A stretch of 64,000 nt of DNA, from contig NMRB01001595.1 of assembly GCA_002633025.1 (NCBI GenBank), forward strand, positions 46,547 through 110,546. The letters are read 5' to 3'. Positions 12,101 through 22,920 of the stretch are shown here, piece by piece. A program made the position numbers and the translations under genes. Each line of letters begins with the position of its first letter. Positions within the stretch are counted from its first letter, which is position 1. The notes below the pieces were generated by a model. That model was not told the origin of the DNA. It did not search any database and was given only the letters and a program-made list of their open reading frames with translations. Source of the DNA: Notospermus geniculatus (taxonomy: Eukaryota > Nemertea > Pilidiophora > Heteronemertea > Lineidae).

Positions 12101-15100
12101 AGTGTAGAACTGGGCTTTATAATGTGAAGCTGTATTACCACTGCATTACAGTGGAAGCACTTGAAAAGCTTTATATTAAAGTTACTATTACGGTGCAGCG
12201 CTTGATGTTCACTGATGACATAGAATGAGGACATTTCTGGTATTCAAACGGCCGCGCGAGGAATACAGTCACAGTTGATGATCCAATTCATTTCAGTTGA
12301 GGCGAAAAACCAACCAGCTTGCCTCCATGGAACGCCAGCTCAACGAAAAAGTACAAGATTTCACCGAGCATGTCAAGAAGTTGGACGCAGTCGAGGACGA
12401 ACTGAACAAAAAGACAGGACAGCTGAACGCTGTGAAGGGTCAGATGGATGAGAAGAATAGAGAAACAATTGAAGCAAAGGCGATGGCAAGCAAAATGAAG
12501 CAGATTCACATCGAGCAGTGCCAGGAATTTGAAAAGCAGATTGAAATAGTGAGTTAGGTGGTCCAGTGGTTGAAACAATTTGAGGCCATGTCCTCTGCTA
12601 AGATTAAGAGAAGGTGTCGTTTGAAGGTGCCGAGCTCAACCCGGACTAAGCCTACTTTGAAGTCAAGTGGGATAGGCCTGTTAACACTGTTTTGGCTGTT
12701 TTGTAGTGTAAAAGGGGTTTTACTTTCTGAACAGGTAGAAATCAATAAATCAATAAAGTTGAGCCACAAAATGCTAAAAAAACTGGGTCAGTTGAGCTAC
12801 AAAATGCTTAAAAAACTGGGTCAGTTGAGCCACAAAATGGTAAAAACTGGGTCAACTGTTCTTCGTTTTCACCACAGTTGCAGCAAAAGCTAGAAGAGAG
12901 GACAGACCAACTGAAGGAAGCTGAGAGTATCATGAGGAGTATTCGTGATGAGATGGCCATCAAGGAATCTCACGTTCTACAGCTCAGGGAACAACTGAGT
13001 CAAGCTAAATTGGTAAGCTATAGAGGGATTGGGATTTGGGAGTGAGATTCTTCCAGAGTGAGGAGCACCTGTAGTAGGTATGTTGTAATTTCCGAATTTG
13101 CATTTCCAGCACGTTGAAACAAACAACCAAACAAATAACGAGACGCTGAAGGATTTGGAAGAGCGAGCATCAGAGGCAACAGGGCAGGTGGAAAAGTTGG
13201 AATCAGCATTGGTTGTGTGTAAAGAGGAACTTCAGATGGTTATCGAACAGTTGGAGGAAACGAAGGAGAGATATGACAAGGAAATGGAGGCAAAAGCCGA
13301 GGAGGTAGGCCTAGGTTCAACTGTCATATCTGCAACAGATGGCTGTCAGAGTGGCGCAGTAGAAACATTGGTGCCTGTCACCTCTGAGGTTCCAGGTTCA
13401 ATCTCCAGTTGCACCTTCCTTCATTTGACGGAGAGGGTGACTCTACACCAGCGCAGATTCTCTCTGGGCACTCTGGTTTCCTCCTGCTGTACATTAATTT
13501 GCCCAATATTGTCTAGAGAGGCAACAATGCTGTGTTTGGCATTCTCGACTCAATATTTTACAAAACAAAGGGCTGAGCTACGTCACAAGAACATAATCTC
13601 AAGGTCATCTGTTCTGTTTTCAGGCTGCAGATTTAGAAGACCAGCTCCACCAGTATCACTCAGAGTTGAAGAGTCGTGGCCTACACATCGCTGACCTGGA
13701 GAAAACTCTGCAAGAGAGGCAGGAAATGTTGCAGCAGAGTGCGCATAGGATTAGTGAACTTGAGGACAGCCAGGCCCAGATGGAAAGTCAGGTCAGACGA
13801 AGTGTTACATTGCGACTTTGATTAATGCTTGATGACTCATTAAATTCACCTTAACTAATTCAAATTCCCATCTCTATGTGTGGAAATTGGACAGTTTAAT
13901 CGGAAATTCAAACCTCTCTCTTTGCATTTCTTATTAACTGCTTCATCTGTTAGTAGCGTTAGAGCAGCCAACTAGATAAAGAGTAGAGTCGTTAATTAGA
14001 AATAGGGACAAAGTGTCTGATTAGGAATACCGATAGCTAATTAGGATAGAGGTGACATTTAGAGATAGGGGTAGAGGTGGCAATTAGAGATAGGGGTAGA
14101 GGTGGCAATTACAGATAGGGATAGAACTGATGATTAGGAAATAGGATAGAGCAACTAATTAGAAATACAGATGGAGCAGCTGATAAGAAATGGAGATTTT
14201 CCTGGAGTGTGTAATGGAAAAAGAGTGGACCATCTTTAACTGTTCTATCCTTATTTCTGCTGCTGTGCGTCCATCTTTTAGGTGTCAAGATTGGAGCAGC
14301 AGTTGTCCAAAGCTGAAAACAAGTCAATGATTGAGATTCAGACGACGGAGCACAAGTTACACCAGGCGTGTATGGATATTGAGGAGCGAGGAGAACAGAT
14401 AAAGGAACTCATGAGGGTTATCAAGTAGGTGTCTTCGTATTGGACAGATTCTTGAAGTGGAGAATGGGTATAGACGATTCTCGAATTTGCAGATCTGCAC
14501 ACTTCCGCTGAAATCTCAACCAGAACCTTGATCTGTCGTGACGCCATCCATGATTCAGCAATGGTCGAGTCTGACGCAACGTCGTCGAAGTCACTGTCGT
14601 GGGTTGTCGGCATTACGTCATTCAGTTTCAGACCGAGGTTGTGGTTGAGATTTCGGCGGAAGTGCGCAGATCTTTGTTGTTTACGTCAATTTGAGAACAG
14701 TGTATTCATGATAGTGATGGTTTTTGTTTGAATATCCCAGTTGAAGAGCGCTGATAGCCAAGTGGTTATCATGTCCGCTAGGCAAGCGGCAGGTCCCGGG
14801 TTTGAATCCAGCCCTGGTCATATGGGATATTATCCACACCTCTTCATGTCCATCGCATGGGACACTAAACTGTGGTGCCTTGTACCTTGTTCCTTTGCAA
14901 GGACAAGTAAAAGACCCCATCCAAGTGAGGAACATGATAGCTTGAGATGGCCTCTTCCATACTTACCAGGGCCAATAATGCGCGTCTTCGGCCCCCTGAT
15001 GGGAATATAAAAATACAATACCCAGTTGAAGTTCTGATTCGCACTTTTTGAATCTCCAGGAACCTGCAGTCAGAGAAACAGCAAATTTCCACCAACCTCG

Positions 15101-18100
15101 ACGAGACAAGACATGAGCTGTCACAGGAGAAAAATGATATTGAGGTGAAAGAAGCTAAGATCACAGAACTCGAAACAGAGCTGAGGGAAGTCAAACTGGA
15201 ACGGGATAAGAAATCTGATGCTGGTAAGAATGTGAAACACTGTATTCAGGATACCATTGGAGCTGACAAATTGTGACCTGATCTAACTAAAGTATGTGCG
15301 TGTTGCAACCAAGGAACGGGGTAACGGCCGTACAACACAATAGCTGAAATGTACGTCTCTGTAGTCCTGGCAGTTTTAGACTGAACTTGCTGCCCTAAGA
15401 GAATGTTTGTTCAATCCTTGTTCGTATATTTTTTCAGTGATGGACTTAGAGGAACAGCTTCAGAAGGTGAAAGGAGACTTAGAAGTTCAATCAAAGATGA
15501 ATAAAGACCTAGATACTGAACTTAAGAAAGTACAGGTAAAACATTGTGCAAATTCTTAACTTTGGTGTTGGGGATATATTGGTGAGTATTGCCCTGCTGA
15601 TTAATTCCATGCTTAAAATGCGAAAGCTCAGTTGCTGTTGCCTGTAGGCGCTTATCTTGACTACCAAGGGTTGTGACATCCCTCCGTCCTCAGACTATGC
15701 TCGCATGAAGTAGGAAGTATGAGGTAGTACAGACACATGGTAGACCATGATGGTAGGCGCTGCTCCACATGAGAGTTTTCTCATGCGAATCAGCTCTCAT
15801 TTGGCCAATTCATGATTGCTGTTTTCCTGACAACTTTCGCCAACACTAATGATACAAACAACTGCCCATAGCTTTCTATGGTTGCTTGCCCCCCCCCCCC
15901 NCCCCCCCCCCCCCCCAGAGAGCCAACTTGCGTAAGAAAACTCTCATGTGGAGAGGCGTCTAAAATACCGGTACTTGAAGGTCTAATAAATTCATTGAGA
16001 TTGTTTCAAATTTGAACTTGTAGGTTGAAATGAATCAAACAGTACAGCAACTAAAAGAACTGCAGGACCTTCTGAACATGAGCCAAATGGACTTGAAGAG
16101 CAAAGAATTGGAAATCAGTGGTTTGCAGGAAATTGTACGGATCAATGAATCCGAGCTGACTAACCGGACCACGGAACTTGAAGAGTTGGATCAAGTGCTA
16201 AAGGAGAGACAGTGGGAACTTGAACAGAGGGCAGCACAGGTATCAAAATTGGAAATGATATTATGAAGATTTTATACAGCGCTTTGACACGATTACAGTG
16301 AAAAGTGCTGTAATCGTGTCAAAGCGCTTCATATTACATGATTTTTGTTTCTTTTTCTCAGGTTTCACAGTTGGATATGACGATGCGGGAACATCGTAGC
16401 GACATGGAACAAAAAGTGATTCGGTTGGAGACAGTTCTGGCCCAGAGGCAGGGAGAACTCGAAGAGCGATCCAAGGAGGTGCAATTTTATGACAGTTTTT
16501 GTCCGAAATTCCTCTAATTTTCTTCTACCGACATTTATGAAGGTATTTCTCTGACCAAAGTTTGAACTTATCACAACTCGTATTCATGCCTTCAAATATT
16601 GTCACTTCAGTTTGGAGAGTTGGCGGAAAAGGTGGAGAGCCTTCATAAAGATTTGATCGAAAATCAACACTTGCTTCAGACAGCACAGGGTACATCCACC
16701 AGGTTACAGATAGAATTGGAGGGAAAGAACAACAGGGTTGCAGAATTGGAAAAGGTAGGACGGTTAATGCAGAGTTCCCCACATTCAACTACCGGTAACC
16801 TTTTTCCGTGGTAGGTTTAAAGTCAGACTTTGGTTCTCAATTTGAGTACAGAAAGTTGCTGAGTGATTTTTTACTGAGAATTTTTTTTTCTTTTTGCATT
16901 CAGCAACTGCAAAAAGTCTCGGATAGCTTTGATGAATTGAGAACGAACAACTTGGAACTTAACCAAGAGCTGCGTATCACACGGGAACAGATGCAACGCC
17001 AACACATGGAGGTGACAGAAACAAGAAAAGAGATGTCGCAGTGTCAGCGCGAACAGGAACGCTACGCACGTGAGGTTGACGAAGCGATCGTTTTGGCGCA
17101 GAAGAAGGAAGCAGATGCCAACAGGTTGGCGGAGGAGTTGGGCGCTGGGCGAGCACGAGAGGCGCAGGTGGAGAGTCGTGCTGCCGCGGAGATCAGGAGA
17201 TTGAAACATGAGATTGATTTGCTGAGGGAACAACATGCCAAAGAGGTGATTTTCATCTTCTGTCGTTCCTTGTGGCTTCCTTTACTCCTTTCACTCGCTT
17301 TCATACTGAACTCAATTCTTGAACCGACCATCTCTAGACGTAGACAATTTCTTTCCTTCAGATTAATAACTTGAGAGAAGACCATGCCAAGATCGTATCC
17401 TCCAAAGACGAGTTAGCAGCCCAGCACAGATTACATGTAAAAGACCTGAAGGAAAACTTACAGTGTGTGTCTGGGCAGTTGGAGAGTGCCAGGGATCACA
17501 TCCTACAGTTAGAGAGAGAGTTGGGGGAAAGACGGGATGCTGTTGATGCTGCAAACGAATCAGTCGTGTTGAAGGTCGCGTTTACCTACTTACTGTGTTA
17601 ATTTCAGTGATATTTCTCAGATTCTTAATTCGAGCTGTCAAGAGTGGTGCAGTGGAAACAGCCAGTGCCTGTCACCTTGAAGTTCTAGGTTCGATTACCG
17701 GTCGGATGGGTAACCCTCACTTATACATGTTCTGTTTTTCATCTTTCAGGAGGCAGAAATTGTGAGATTGGAAGCCAGGATTTCAGGATACCAAAGAGCA
17801 GCAAACATGCAGTCCCAGACAATGTACAACACAAGAAGGGATGTGGCCCACTCGGGAACTGACCGGCATGCCAGTGGGATGCGCCGGACCACATCCGACT
17901 ACAGCATCAAGTTACTGACAGAAGATTCTGAATATGAGGCTGGGCAATTGTACGGCGGTCCATTTGAGAGAAGTCCAAGAAGTCACAGTCGAGGCTATGA
18001 AAATATGCAGAGCCCTGGCCGTTCTCGGATTCCAGTACCTGATCTAAGTCCCTGTCAGTCTCGAGGTCAGTCCTCCCGACCTCCGAGGTCAAATATCAGT

Positions 18101-19193
18101 GGCGTCTACACAGCATCGGAGTCCGAAGACGACTTGAATTCCTTCCAAGGTATGCTACGTCATGTGAACAAAATGTTCCCACTGTCACAGCCAAGTATTC
18201 CACAGAACAAAATTCAAGACCGTCCTGAAGAGAACAGAATTGGGTATGCAAGTCAGGCAGCTAGAAATGGTCTACAGATTTCAAAACGGTCGAATGGAAC
18301 GGAAAATGGAATAGATAAACAATCACAAATTCAGAGTTATCAGAAGGTTACATCGCAAGTTACACATTCAGGAGTTGAAATCAACAATAATAACAATGCC
18401 AAAACAGTGGATGGCGAAAATCCTGCAAAAAGCCCCGAAACGAGCACCACAATGACAAGTCCATCTACTAGTGATGTCACAGAGACAAGCCGATCTTTCA
18501 CACCGCGTCAGTTGTTCGACACTGAAACTGGGTCTGATACGACGCAAGATGATACTGCGACAAGTGAAAGTACGTTGACAGCGACGACAGAAGATGAGAC
18601 GACTCCCACAAAGGACGATGCATACTGTAAGTATAATGGAAAGTTTGGGCTGTCAGAGTGGTAGAGTGCAATGTCGGTGCATGTTGCCTCTGAGGTTGTG
18701 GGTTCAATCCACAGTCACACCCGTTCATGTGATAGAGAGGGTGACACTCTTCAACAGCAGTTTCCTCCAGGAACTCCTGTTTCCTCCTGCTTCATATTTA
18801 CACAGCTATTGTAAAAAGAGTCAATGATACCAAATTTGTCACTCAGCTTTCTAATGATTATCTAAAATGGAAGGTTTCAGTGGGAAATTGAATTGATTCA
18901 AATAGTGTCAATTTTTATGCCCCATATTACATGTACAGTTGACTCTTGTTATACCGCCAGTGGCGGTACAACAAGTGTATTGTTGCTGCCAATGTTGAAA
19001 TGCCTTCAAGCGAGAAAGTCAATTGTCTGTGGCGGTATAACGATGGGGGCAATATAACGAGAGTTGACTGTACTTGAATTCTGTTGTGAGTAAATTCTTA
19101 CTTTTATTCTAACAAACTTTTCTTTCAGATGATTCTGACACATCGTATTCTACAGCCTCGACTGTTGAGACGCAGATCCAGTTCCACCGATGA
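3160..19193 (+). CDS. CCDC18: Coiled-coil domain-containing protein 18, complete, 23 exons
   Basis: Exons: 3160-3335, 3530-3731, 8702-8878, 9054-9398, 9732-9957, 10108-10313, 10538-10668, 10894-11033, 11683-11903, 12297-12548, 12878-13012, 13110-13304, 13624-13791, 14282-14424, 15060-15223, 15438-15535, 16024-16239, 16362-16478, 16611-16754, 16904-17245, 17362-17574, 17750-18626, 19129-19193. All junctions are GT-AG, phases agree throughout, and the product is 1650 aa (human about 1454). Segments recognisable against vertebrate CCDC18 are the N-terminal NVHDLRKRLQETERSLQTL, then LDECQQEVEQSHKQLARLEK, MKLAMKEAEVQHLQA, LKERQWELEQRAAQVSKLE, RLEARISGYQRA and, in the tail, FQGMLRHVNK. Residues about 135-1340 are almost continuous coiled coil. 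The tail of about 300 residues is rich in Ser, Thr and Asn and looks disordered. Eight Asp codons (GAT repeat) encode residues 45-52. In vertebrates the protein is associated with centrosomes or centriolar satellites, and its molecular role is poorly known. Intron 2 (5 kb) hosts an antisense gene. Confidence 0.9.
4047..4052 (-). terminator. Candidate poly(A) signal of the TMEM151-like gene
   Basis: TTTATT on the plus strand is AATAAA on the minus strand. It lies about 540 bp downstream of the stop codon at 4592, in AT-rich sequence that reads like a 3'UTR. There is no direct evidence of cleavage here. Confidence 0.4.
4592..6305 (-). CDS. TMEM151-family multipass membrane protein, nested in CCDC18 intron 2
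   Basis: There are two coding exons on the minus strand, 6129-6305 and 4592-5683, joined in phase 0 across a GT-AG intron, giving 422 aa. The upstream exon extends to an acceptor at 6464, and a stop lies upstream in frame, so ATG at 6305 is the likely start and 6306-6464 is 5'UTR. Similarity to TMEM151A/B is in the second exon: the segment following YRN/TYGHVHTRTEQ, FDRCRDVS, KATRLCLRK and the C-terminal FFSWPYRLIFRHWTAKTAY. Hydrophobic segments are at residues about 8-29, 120-138, 153-171 and 337-357. The first is encoded by the small 5' exon and is followed by a basic and acidic linker (CCKKQTKKKEEE). I do not recall an equivalent in vertebrate TMEM151, which has the paired segments. The family's function is unknown. 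The gene lies wholly inside an intron of CCDC18, in antisense orientation. Confidence 0.8.
5811..5946. mobile_element. Short inverted-repeat element in TMEM151-like intron
   Basis: The ends CCAGGGGCGGGTCCAGGAT and ATCCGTGCCTGG form an imperfect inverted repeat of about 135 bp with G-rich and C-rich interior arms (GAGGGGGCGCCC, GGGGTGCCCCTC). It is likely a non-autonomous element, perhaps of hAT type; the class is not proven. Confidence 0.45.
7727..8098. mobile_element. MITE with 37-bp terminal inverted repeats
   Basis: The element starts GGCCAGACCCAAAAATATG and ends with its reverse complement (CATATTTTTGGGTCTGGCC). The arms run on through TCTGTTTGC and GTAACCC. A CAA follows and precedes the element, a possible 3-bp target duplication. 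The interior is AT-rich and non-coding. It sits in CCDC18 intron 2. Confidence 0.75.
8230..8395. mobile_element. ACAGTGGAACC-family dispersed MITE, truncated copy
   Basis: It begins ACAGTGGAACCTCCCTTAG and contains the family's internal words ATTAAGGACACC, CAGTCCCAAATTGATCA and CTCAATTGAGGACAGC. Other copies in the window are at 34206-34268 with 35139-35162, 35383-35497, 38761-38911, 40011-40190, 52181-52334, 54321-54480 and 55995-56166. Complete copies end GAGGTTCCACTGT, the reverse complement of the start. Confidence 0.7.
9506..9600. repeat. Imperfect inverted repeat in CCDC18 intron 4
   Basis: GCAACTTTGCGTGTATGCAA at the left matches the reverse complement of the right end (TTGTGTGCATGCAAAGTTGC), and the arms continue with CTATTGT. 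It is a small foldback element. Confidence 0.5.
10757..10872 (+). mobile_element. tRNA-derived SINE (family 1), 3'-truncated, next to CCDC18 exon 8
   Basis: The head GGCTGTCAGAGTGGCGCGGCGG is tRNA-like (A-box TGGCGCGGCGG) and is followed by CCTCTGAGGTTCCAGGTTCAATCC (B-box GGTTCAATCC) and the family body TCATGTGATAGAGAGGGTGACTCTGACAG. It ends about 20 bp before the acceptor of exon 8. Confidence 0.7.
11935..12020 (+). mobile_element. Degenerate tRNA-derived SINE head, distinct family
   Basis: GTGCTGGCACAGTGACAGAG and CAGGTTTCATTCCTGGC resemble A and B boxes at tRNA-like spacing, but the sequence differs from SINE families 1 and 2. It is weakly supported. Confidence 0.35.
12757..12856. repeat. 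Three-copy 35-bp tandem repeat
   Basis: The unit is built on TTGAGCCACAAAATGCTAAA followed by AAACTGGGTCAG. It is repeated three times in CCDC18 intron 10, ending just before the branch and polypyrimidine region of exon 11. Confidence 0.75.
13341..13562 (+). mobile_element. tRNA-derived SINE (family 1), nearly full length
   Basis: The head GGCTGTCAGAGTGGCGCAG and B-box GGTTCAATCTCC are followed by the family body with GAGAGGGTGACTCT, GGGCACTCTGGTTTCCTCC and a 3' part with AATATTGTCTAGAGAG and CTCAATATTT. It lies in CCDC18 intron 12. Confidence 0.8.
13975..14170. repeat. Degenerate tandem repeat (AATTAGAGATAGGG-type)
   Basis: Units containing GATAGGGGTAGAGGTGGCAATTA recur with drift through CCDC18 intron 13. 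Two adjacent units around 14060-14110 are nearly identical and the flanking ones are diverged. Confidence 0.6.
14744..15010 (+). mobile_element. tRNA-derived SINE (family 2)
   Basis: The tRNA-like head has A-box TAGCCAAGTGGTTA, an extended middle and B-box GGGTTTGAATCC. It is followed by a body with TGGGACACTAAACTG, GGACAAGTAAAAGACCCC and CAGGGCCAATAATGC. An antisense copy is at 40427-40635 and a fragment at 48640-48725. It lies in CCDC18 intron 14. Confidence 0.75.
15284..15375 (-). repeat. Fragment of dispersed repeat shared with 44149, 53300 and 55090
   Basis: GTTGCAACCAAGGAACGGG and ACACAATAGCTGAAATGTAC recur at 44180-44260 and, in reverse complement, near 53360-53440 and 55140-55220. 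The right-hand ends share a TTGACAATAGTAGTGGACAG-type segment. Confidence 0.6.
15755..15960. mobile_element. MITE with GGCGCTGCTCCACATGAGAG ends
   Basis: The left end GCTCCACATGAGAGTTTTCT matches the reverse complement of the right end (AGAAAACTCTCATGTGGAGA). The interior holds a poly-C run interrupted by one N at 15901. A diverged copy is at 19332-19529, downstream of the CCDC18 stop. It lies in CCDC18 intron 16. Confidence 0.7.
16278..16328. repeat. Perfect 21-bp inverted repeat (hairpin)
   Basis: AGCGCTTTGACACGATTACA(G) at 16278-16298 is exactly complementary to 16308-16328 across a 9-base loop. It lies 33 bp upstream of CCDC18 exon 18. Confidence 0.9.
17634..17708 (+). mobile_element. 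tRNA-derived SINE (family 1), head only
   Basis: GCTGTCAAGAGTGGTGCAGTGG and GTTCTAGGTTCGATTACCGG are the A- and B-box parts. The body is missing. It lies in the short CCDC18 intron 21. Confidence 0.6.
18647..18855 (+). mobile_element. tRNA-derived SINE (family 1)
   Basis: It begins GCTGTCAGAGTGGTAGAGTG, 20 bp after the donor of CCDC18 exon 22. It carries B-box GGGTTCAATCC, GATAGAGAGGGTGACACTC, the GTTTCCTCCTGCTTC segment and the AGTCAATGATACCAAAT 3' part. Confidence 0.75.
18934..19072. mobile_element. Tc1/mariner-like MITE
   Basis: The ends TACAGTTGACTCTTGTTATA and TATAACGAGAGTTGACTGTA are inverted copies starting at TA. Inner arms read CCGCCAGTGGCGG and TGTGGCGGTATAAC. It is about 139 bp long, non-coding, and lies in the last CCDC18 intron. 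Confidence 0.8.
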
Positions 19194-20368
19194 TCACCCA
19201 CAAGTATCTTTTAAAAACAAAGCAAACCATGGTTGGTCTGTGACTGCTGGTGTAGGTTTTGCACCATCAGTTGTAAAGAATGAAAAAGAATGCTCAATCC
19301 CCACAACTCAGCTCAATCCGTACACCCTAAAGGCACTGCTCCACATGAGCGTTTTCTCATGCAAGTGCCTCTCAATGGAACATTCACCATTGTTGGTTCC
19401 TCCACATCGTAGGCCTACAGTGAGACCAATGATGTAAATGACTGTCTATCATGTCTGTAGTTTTCTATGGCTGAGTTGACAATTGGCGCCAACTCGTACG
19501 GGAAAACTCTTATATTGTGTAGCGACTGGAGTGCAGTCTGCATGATGTATTCATTTCTTTCTGCCAGTGTTTGCAGTGGCAACCATCAGTTATAAAATAA
19601 ACACGATAGATGGTGCTTGGCCGTGTTCAAAAGTTTCCAACCTCGTGATGAAAGGTGATCACGTTTTGTTTGTTTAGATGTCTCTTCATGATTGTCGAGT
19701 TTGTAGTTGGAGTGGAACAGATCACAATGGCATTGCATTTGTTGTATTTTGGTGTAACTGAAGTTTGAGTGGATTTTTTCATGCAATGCTACATTGGGTT
19801 AAGCACCTGAGCAGAGCAATGGTTTCAGTAACCTATAGAAGTGAGTTGGCTACTAGTGGTTTGGTCAGATGACGAGATTTATGGCAAGGAAATGAAATTC
19901 ATTGAAACTTTTCCAAAAGAGTGGGGGGCTTCAGTCCCACTCCCTTGCTCATACAGCCATGATGGCAATACGGTGTCTTCCTCTTCTCTTGACTTCTTGT
20001 GGTGTATAGATTTTTTGACCATTTGTGTTCAAAGACTTTTTGTGTATAAAATATGTACTGCCAAATTATGGATGCATTTATGTAATCTTTGTGTCATTTA
20101 ATCTACATCGCAAGCCAAAGTGGTGGTCTTGGATGTAGTGAAATGATAGAACTTGTATTTTATGCAGCTGGGTCTGCATCTCTCTGAAATATGTCATATT
20201 TTGATAACATAACATAACATGTGTTTGAAAAGCAAGTGTTCATCTCATTCTTTTCATTGACTTTTTGCAAGGAATGTTGTTGAAATAACTTGATATTGCT
20301 ATGTTTACCACGTCCTTTATCTAAAGTATGGTTATCCTGTACTTAATGTGTTTTCTTTTCACTGTTAG
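19194..20368. other. CCDC18: CCDC18 3'UTR and downstream sequence
   Basis: There is no coding sequence after the CCDC18 stop. AAATAAAC near 19594 could serve as a poly(A) signal, but several AT-rich stretches to 20300 could too. It contains the diverged MITE at 19332-19529. Confidence 0.4.
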
Positions 20369-20754
20369 TTAAAGCGAATGGCTCGCGGGGTTTGTTGTGG
20401 CGCCATGACAGTTGGTCATCGAAATCAAGCAGCATTTTGAGAAAAAGGCAAAAGAAGAATTTTAGTTTAATGGGAAATGCATTAGACAGCCAAACTTCGG
20501 AGGCGCATTCTGCAAAATCTGCCGCTTCAAAATCAATGGGAATAATACAAAATGTACATCTTGACCTACTGGATTTGAAAACGTCATTAACCCATTTTAA
20601 CAAATTTTCAATGGAACCTCGTCTCCAGTGTTTACATTCGCATATTACAGGTGTTGCATATGGCTGGGGCACGGCTTTGCCTGGAGGCTAGATTCACTCT
20701 CTATGGAAGGTACCACCAAAAATGTAAACCAACCCCGCGAGCTGTTCGCTTTAA
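20369..20754. mobile_element. TTAA-flanked MITE, about 386 bp
   Basis: The left end TTAAAGCGAATGGCTCGCGG matches the reverse complement of the right end (CCGCGAGCTGTTCGCTTTAA). The TTAA at both ends fits a piggyBac-like target duplication. The interior has no intact transposase ORF. Confidence 0.7.
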
Positions 20755-20814
20755 CCTTTACAGAGTGAAATCCCCACTGAAAGAAGCAGAGGTGTTACAC
20801 ACATGTATTTTCTA

Positions 20815-21185
20815 GCCTATTAGAAAACTCCTTCCACTATCACATGAACACATGCATGTCATACCCAATCAGAAAGACCCGTTCATTGTTGATAACACTT
20901 TGCATATCATAGCCTGTCCTAGCCTATCAGAAAGCCCCTTTCATTATGGTAACACTTTGCATATTATAGCCTGTCCTAGCCTATCAGAAAACCCCTTTCA
21001 TTGTCAAATGCATTTCCTACCCTATCAGAAACCCCCCTTCATTATCAACACACACATCCATGTCCTACCCTATCAGAAAGCCCCTTTCATTATCAAATAA
21101 ACACTTTCCGGTCCTACCCTATCAGATAGCCCCTTTCATCAATAAGCATACCCCTGTGTCCTATCCTATCATTATCAATAAAGAG
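20815..21185. repeat. Minisatellite, about 60-bp unit, 6-7 copies
   Basis: Each unit contains CCTATCAGAAAGCCCCTTTC and ATTATCAATAACACTTTGCA with substitutions and small indels. The ORF across it is a by-product of the repeat. Confidence 0.75.
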
Positions 21186-22009
21186 ATTCTTTTTCAGTCA
21201 GTATCTAGAGATCAGCTTTAAAACATGCTGGTGGGGGAGGGGGTGTAGGCCTATGTTTGCAGCCTCCGTGATGCAGTAGTAGTAGAACTAGGCCTATTGA
21301 CCGTCAGACAACCTACCCCTGGAGCTAAAGGCCCTAAATCATCAGAATTTCCAAAAAAATCATATTGACAGGTGGGCATTAATAGCGAGGAACCCCTGGG
21401 GACGAGAGTGTAGCTTGTGGGGTGACGAACTACTATCAGTAGCATTGGGAACTATCATCATCTCTTTATCACCTGTCGTGATTTATCCCGACTTATGCCG
21501 GTGGAACAAGGCTATATCTTTCTCCCACCTGATGATTAATGTACACATGAATTGAATTGTGATGGACCTTATCTCAGTTACGACGGAATTCAATTAGCCA
21601 AGCCGACATTCGGCGGTTAAAGATAATGTATCACGGATATTTTCGCGGGCCACGAAAATCATTGTTTATTTACATTTTGTTTGTTTATATCCAGTCTTTC
21701 TTTGTCCTTTGAGTAATTTTTTGGTGGCATGTCCCTCTAGAAATTCTTTTGATACCGAAAGTATTAGATTTGGTGGGTTTGTATGTCCCAAAAGTCCAAA
21801 ATAACATAATGTAAACATCCATGTTTACAAACATTGAATGTAAACAATGAAGTCGTGATATATTATCTTTAATCAACTTCTCTTCCTCAGCTGATAACAT
21901 GGAAAGAATCGCCAGGTGTACTTTGCTTTCAATTCACTCACTTATGTCGATATCCCGTTTTTTCACGGATGATCATGTAAACACGCTTACAGGTACATTA
22001 CCTTAGTAT

Positions 22010-22920
22010 TCTGACTTTTGATGACCTTCTGAAGATGTGAATGCCATTTCTCATCTGTGCTCATAGTCCAGTAAATTTAAGCGAAAATTCGGGCGAACCG
22101 GGAACAAATTGCAACAGAAGGTTTTTTTGCTTTAAATGTTTTATTAGGTCACCTTATTGGGGGATTTTGGATATGATGTCCAAGGTGACCTAATAAAACA
22201 TTTAAAGCAAAAAAACCTTCTGTTGCAATTTGTTCCCGGTTAATTCCTAGATTTACTGGACTATCAGAATGCTTTGTCTTCATGCCAATTCATACTTTCT
22301 CACATGTGCAAAACGGAAAATTTCTGTAACCAAGGCTTTCTCCAGATTGATGCCAATTCATACTTAGTGTGCGGGACTTTTGACATTTTGAAACCTTCGG
22401 AGGACAAAGTGAACGCCATTTTGAACCTGTGCTCAGAAAGTTTTATCTTGATGCTAATTCATACTTACTCGTGCGAACGGAAAATTTCTGTGCCCAATGC
22501 TTTCTCCCAATTGATGCCGATTCATACTTCTTAGCTGTGCGGGACTTTTGACATTTTGAAACCTTCGGAAGACAAGTGAACGCCATTTTGAACCTGTGCT
22601 CAGAAAGTTTTGTCTTGATGCTAATTCATACTTTCTCACATGTGCGAAACGAAACATTTCTGTGCCCTGAAGGCTTCTCATGAGTGACGCCAATTCATAC
22701 TTCCCACATGAGGCAAGTGTGCGGAACTTCTGACACATTTGATGACCTTCGGAGGACATGTGAACGCCATTTTGAGTCTGTGCTCAAAAAGGTTTGTCTT
22801 GATGCCAATTCATACTTTTTCACACGTGCGAAACGGAAACTTTCCCGGCGTGCCCTGAAGGCTTGCTTGTGTTGCGCCAATTTATACTTCCTCACGCGAG
22901 GCAAGTGTGCGGAACATTCC
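22010..22920. repeat. Diverged tandem array, roughly 100-175-bp units
   Basis: The words GATGCCAATTCATACTT, TGTGCGAAACGGAAA, ACCTTCGGAGGACA, GTGAACGCCATTTTGA and CTGTGCTCAGAAAGTTT recur in the same order four to five times. The first unit is split by the MITE at 22065-22263. Confidence 0.75.
22065..22263. mobile_element. Long-hairpin MITE inside a satellite unit
   Basis: The outer ends TAGTCCAGTAAAT and ATTTACTGGACTA are inverted. Inner arms of about 60 bp (beginning AACCGGGAACAAATTGCAAC) are almost perfectly complementary, around a short centre at 22159-22181. It lies within a repeat unit whose uninterrupted form is seen in the neighbouring units, with TCA on both sides. Confidence 0.8.
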
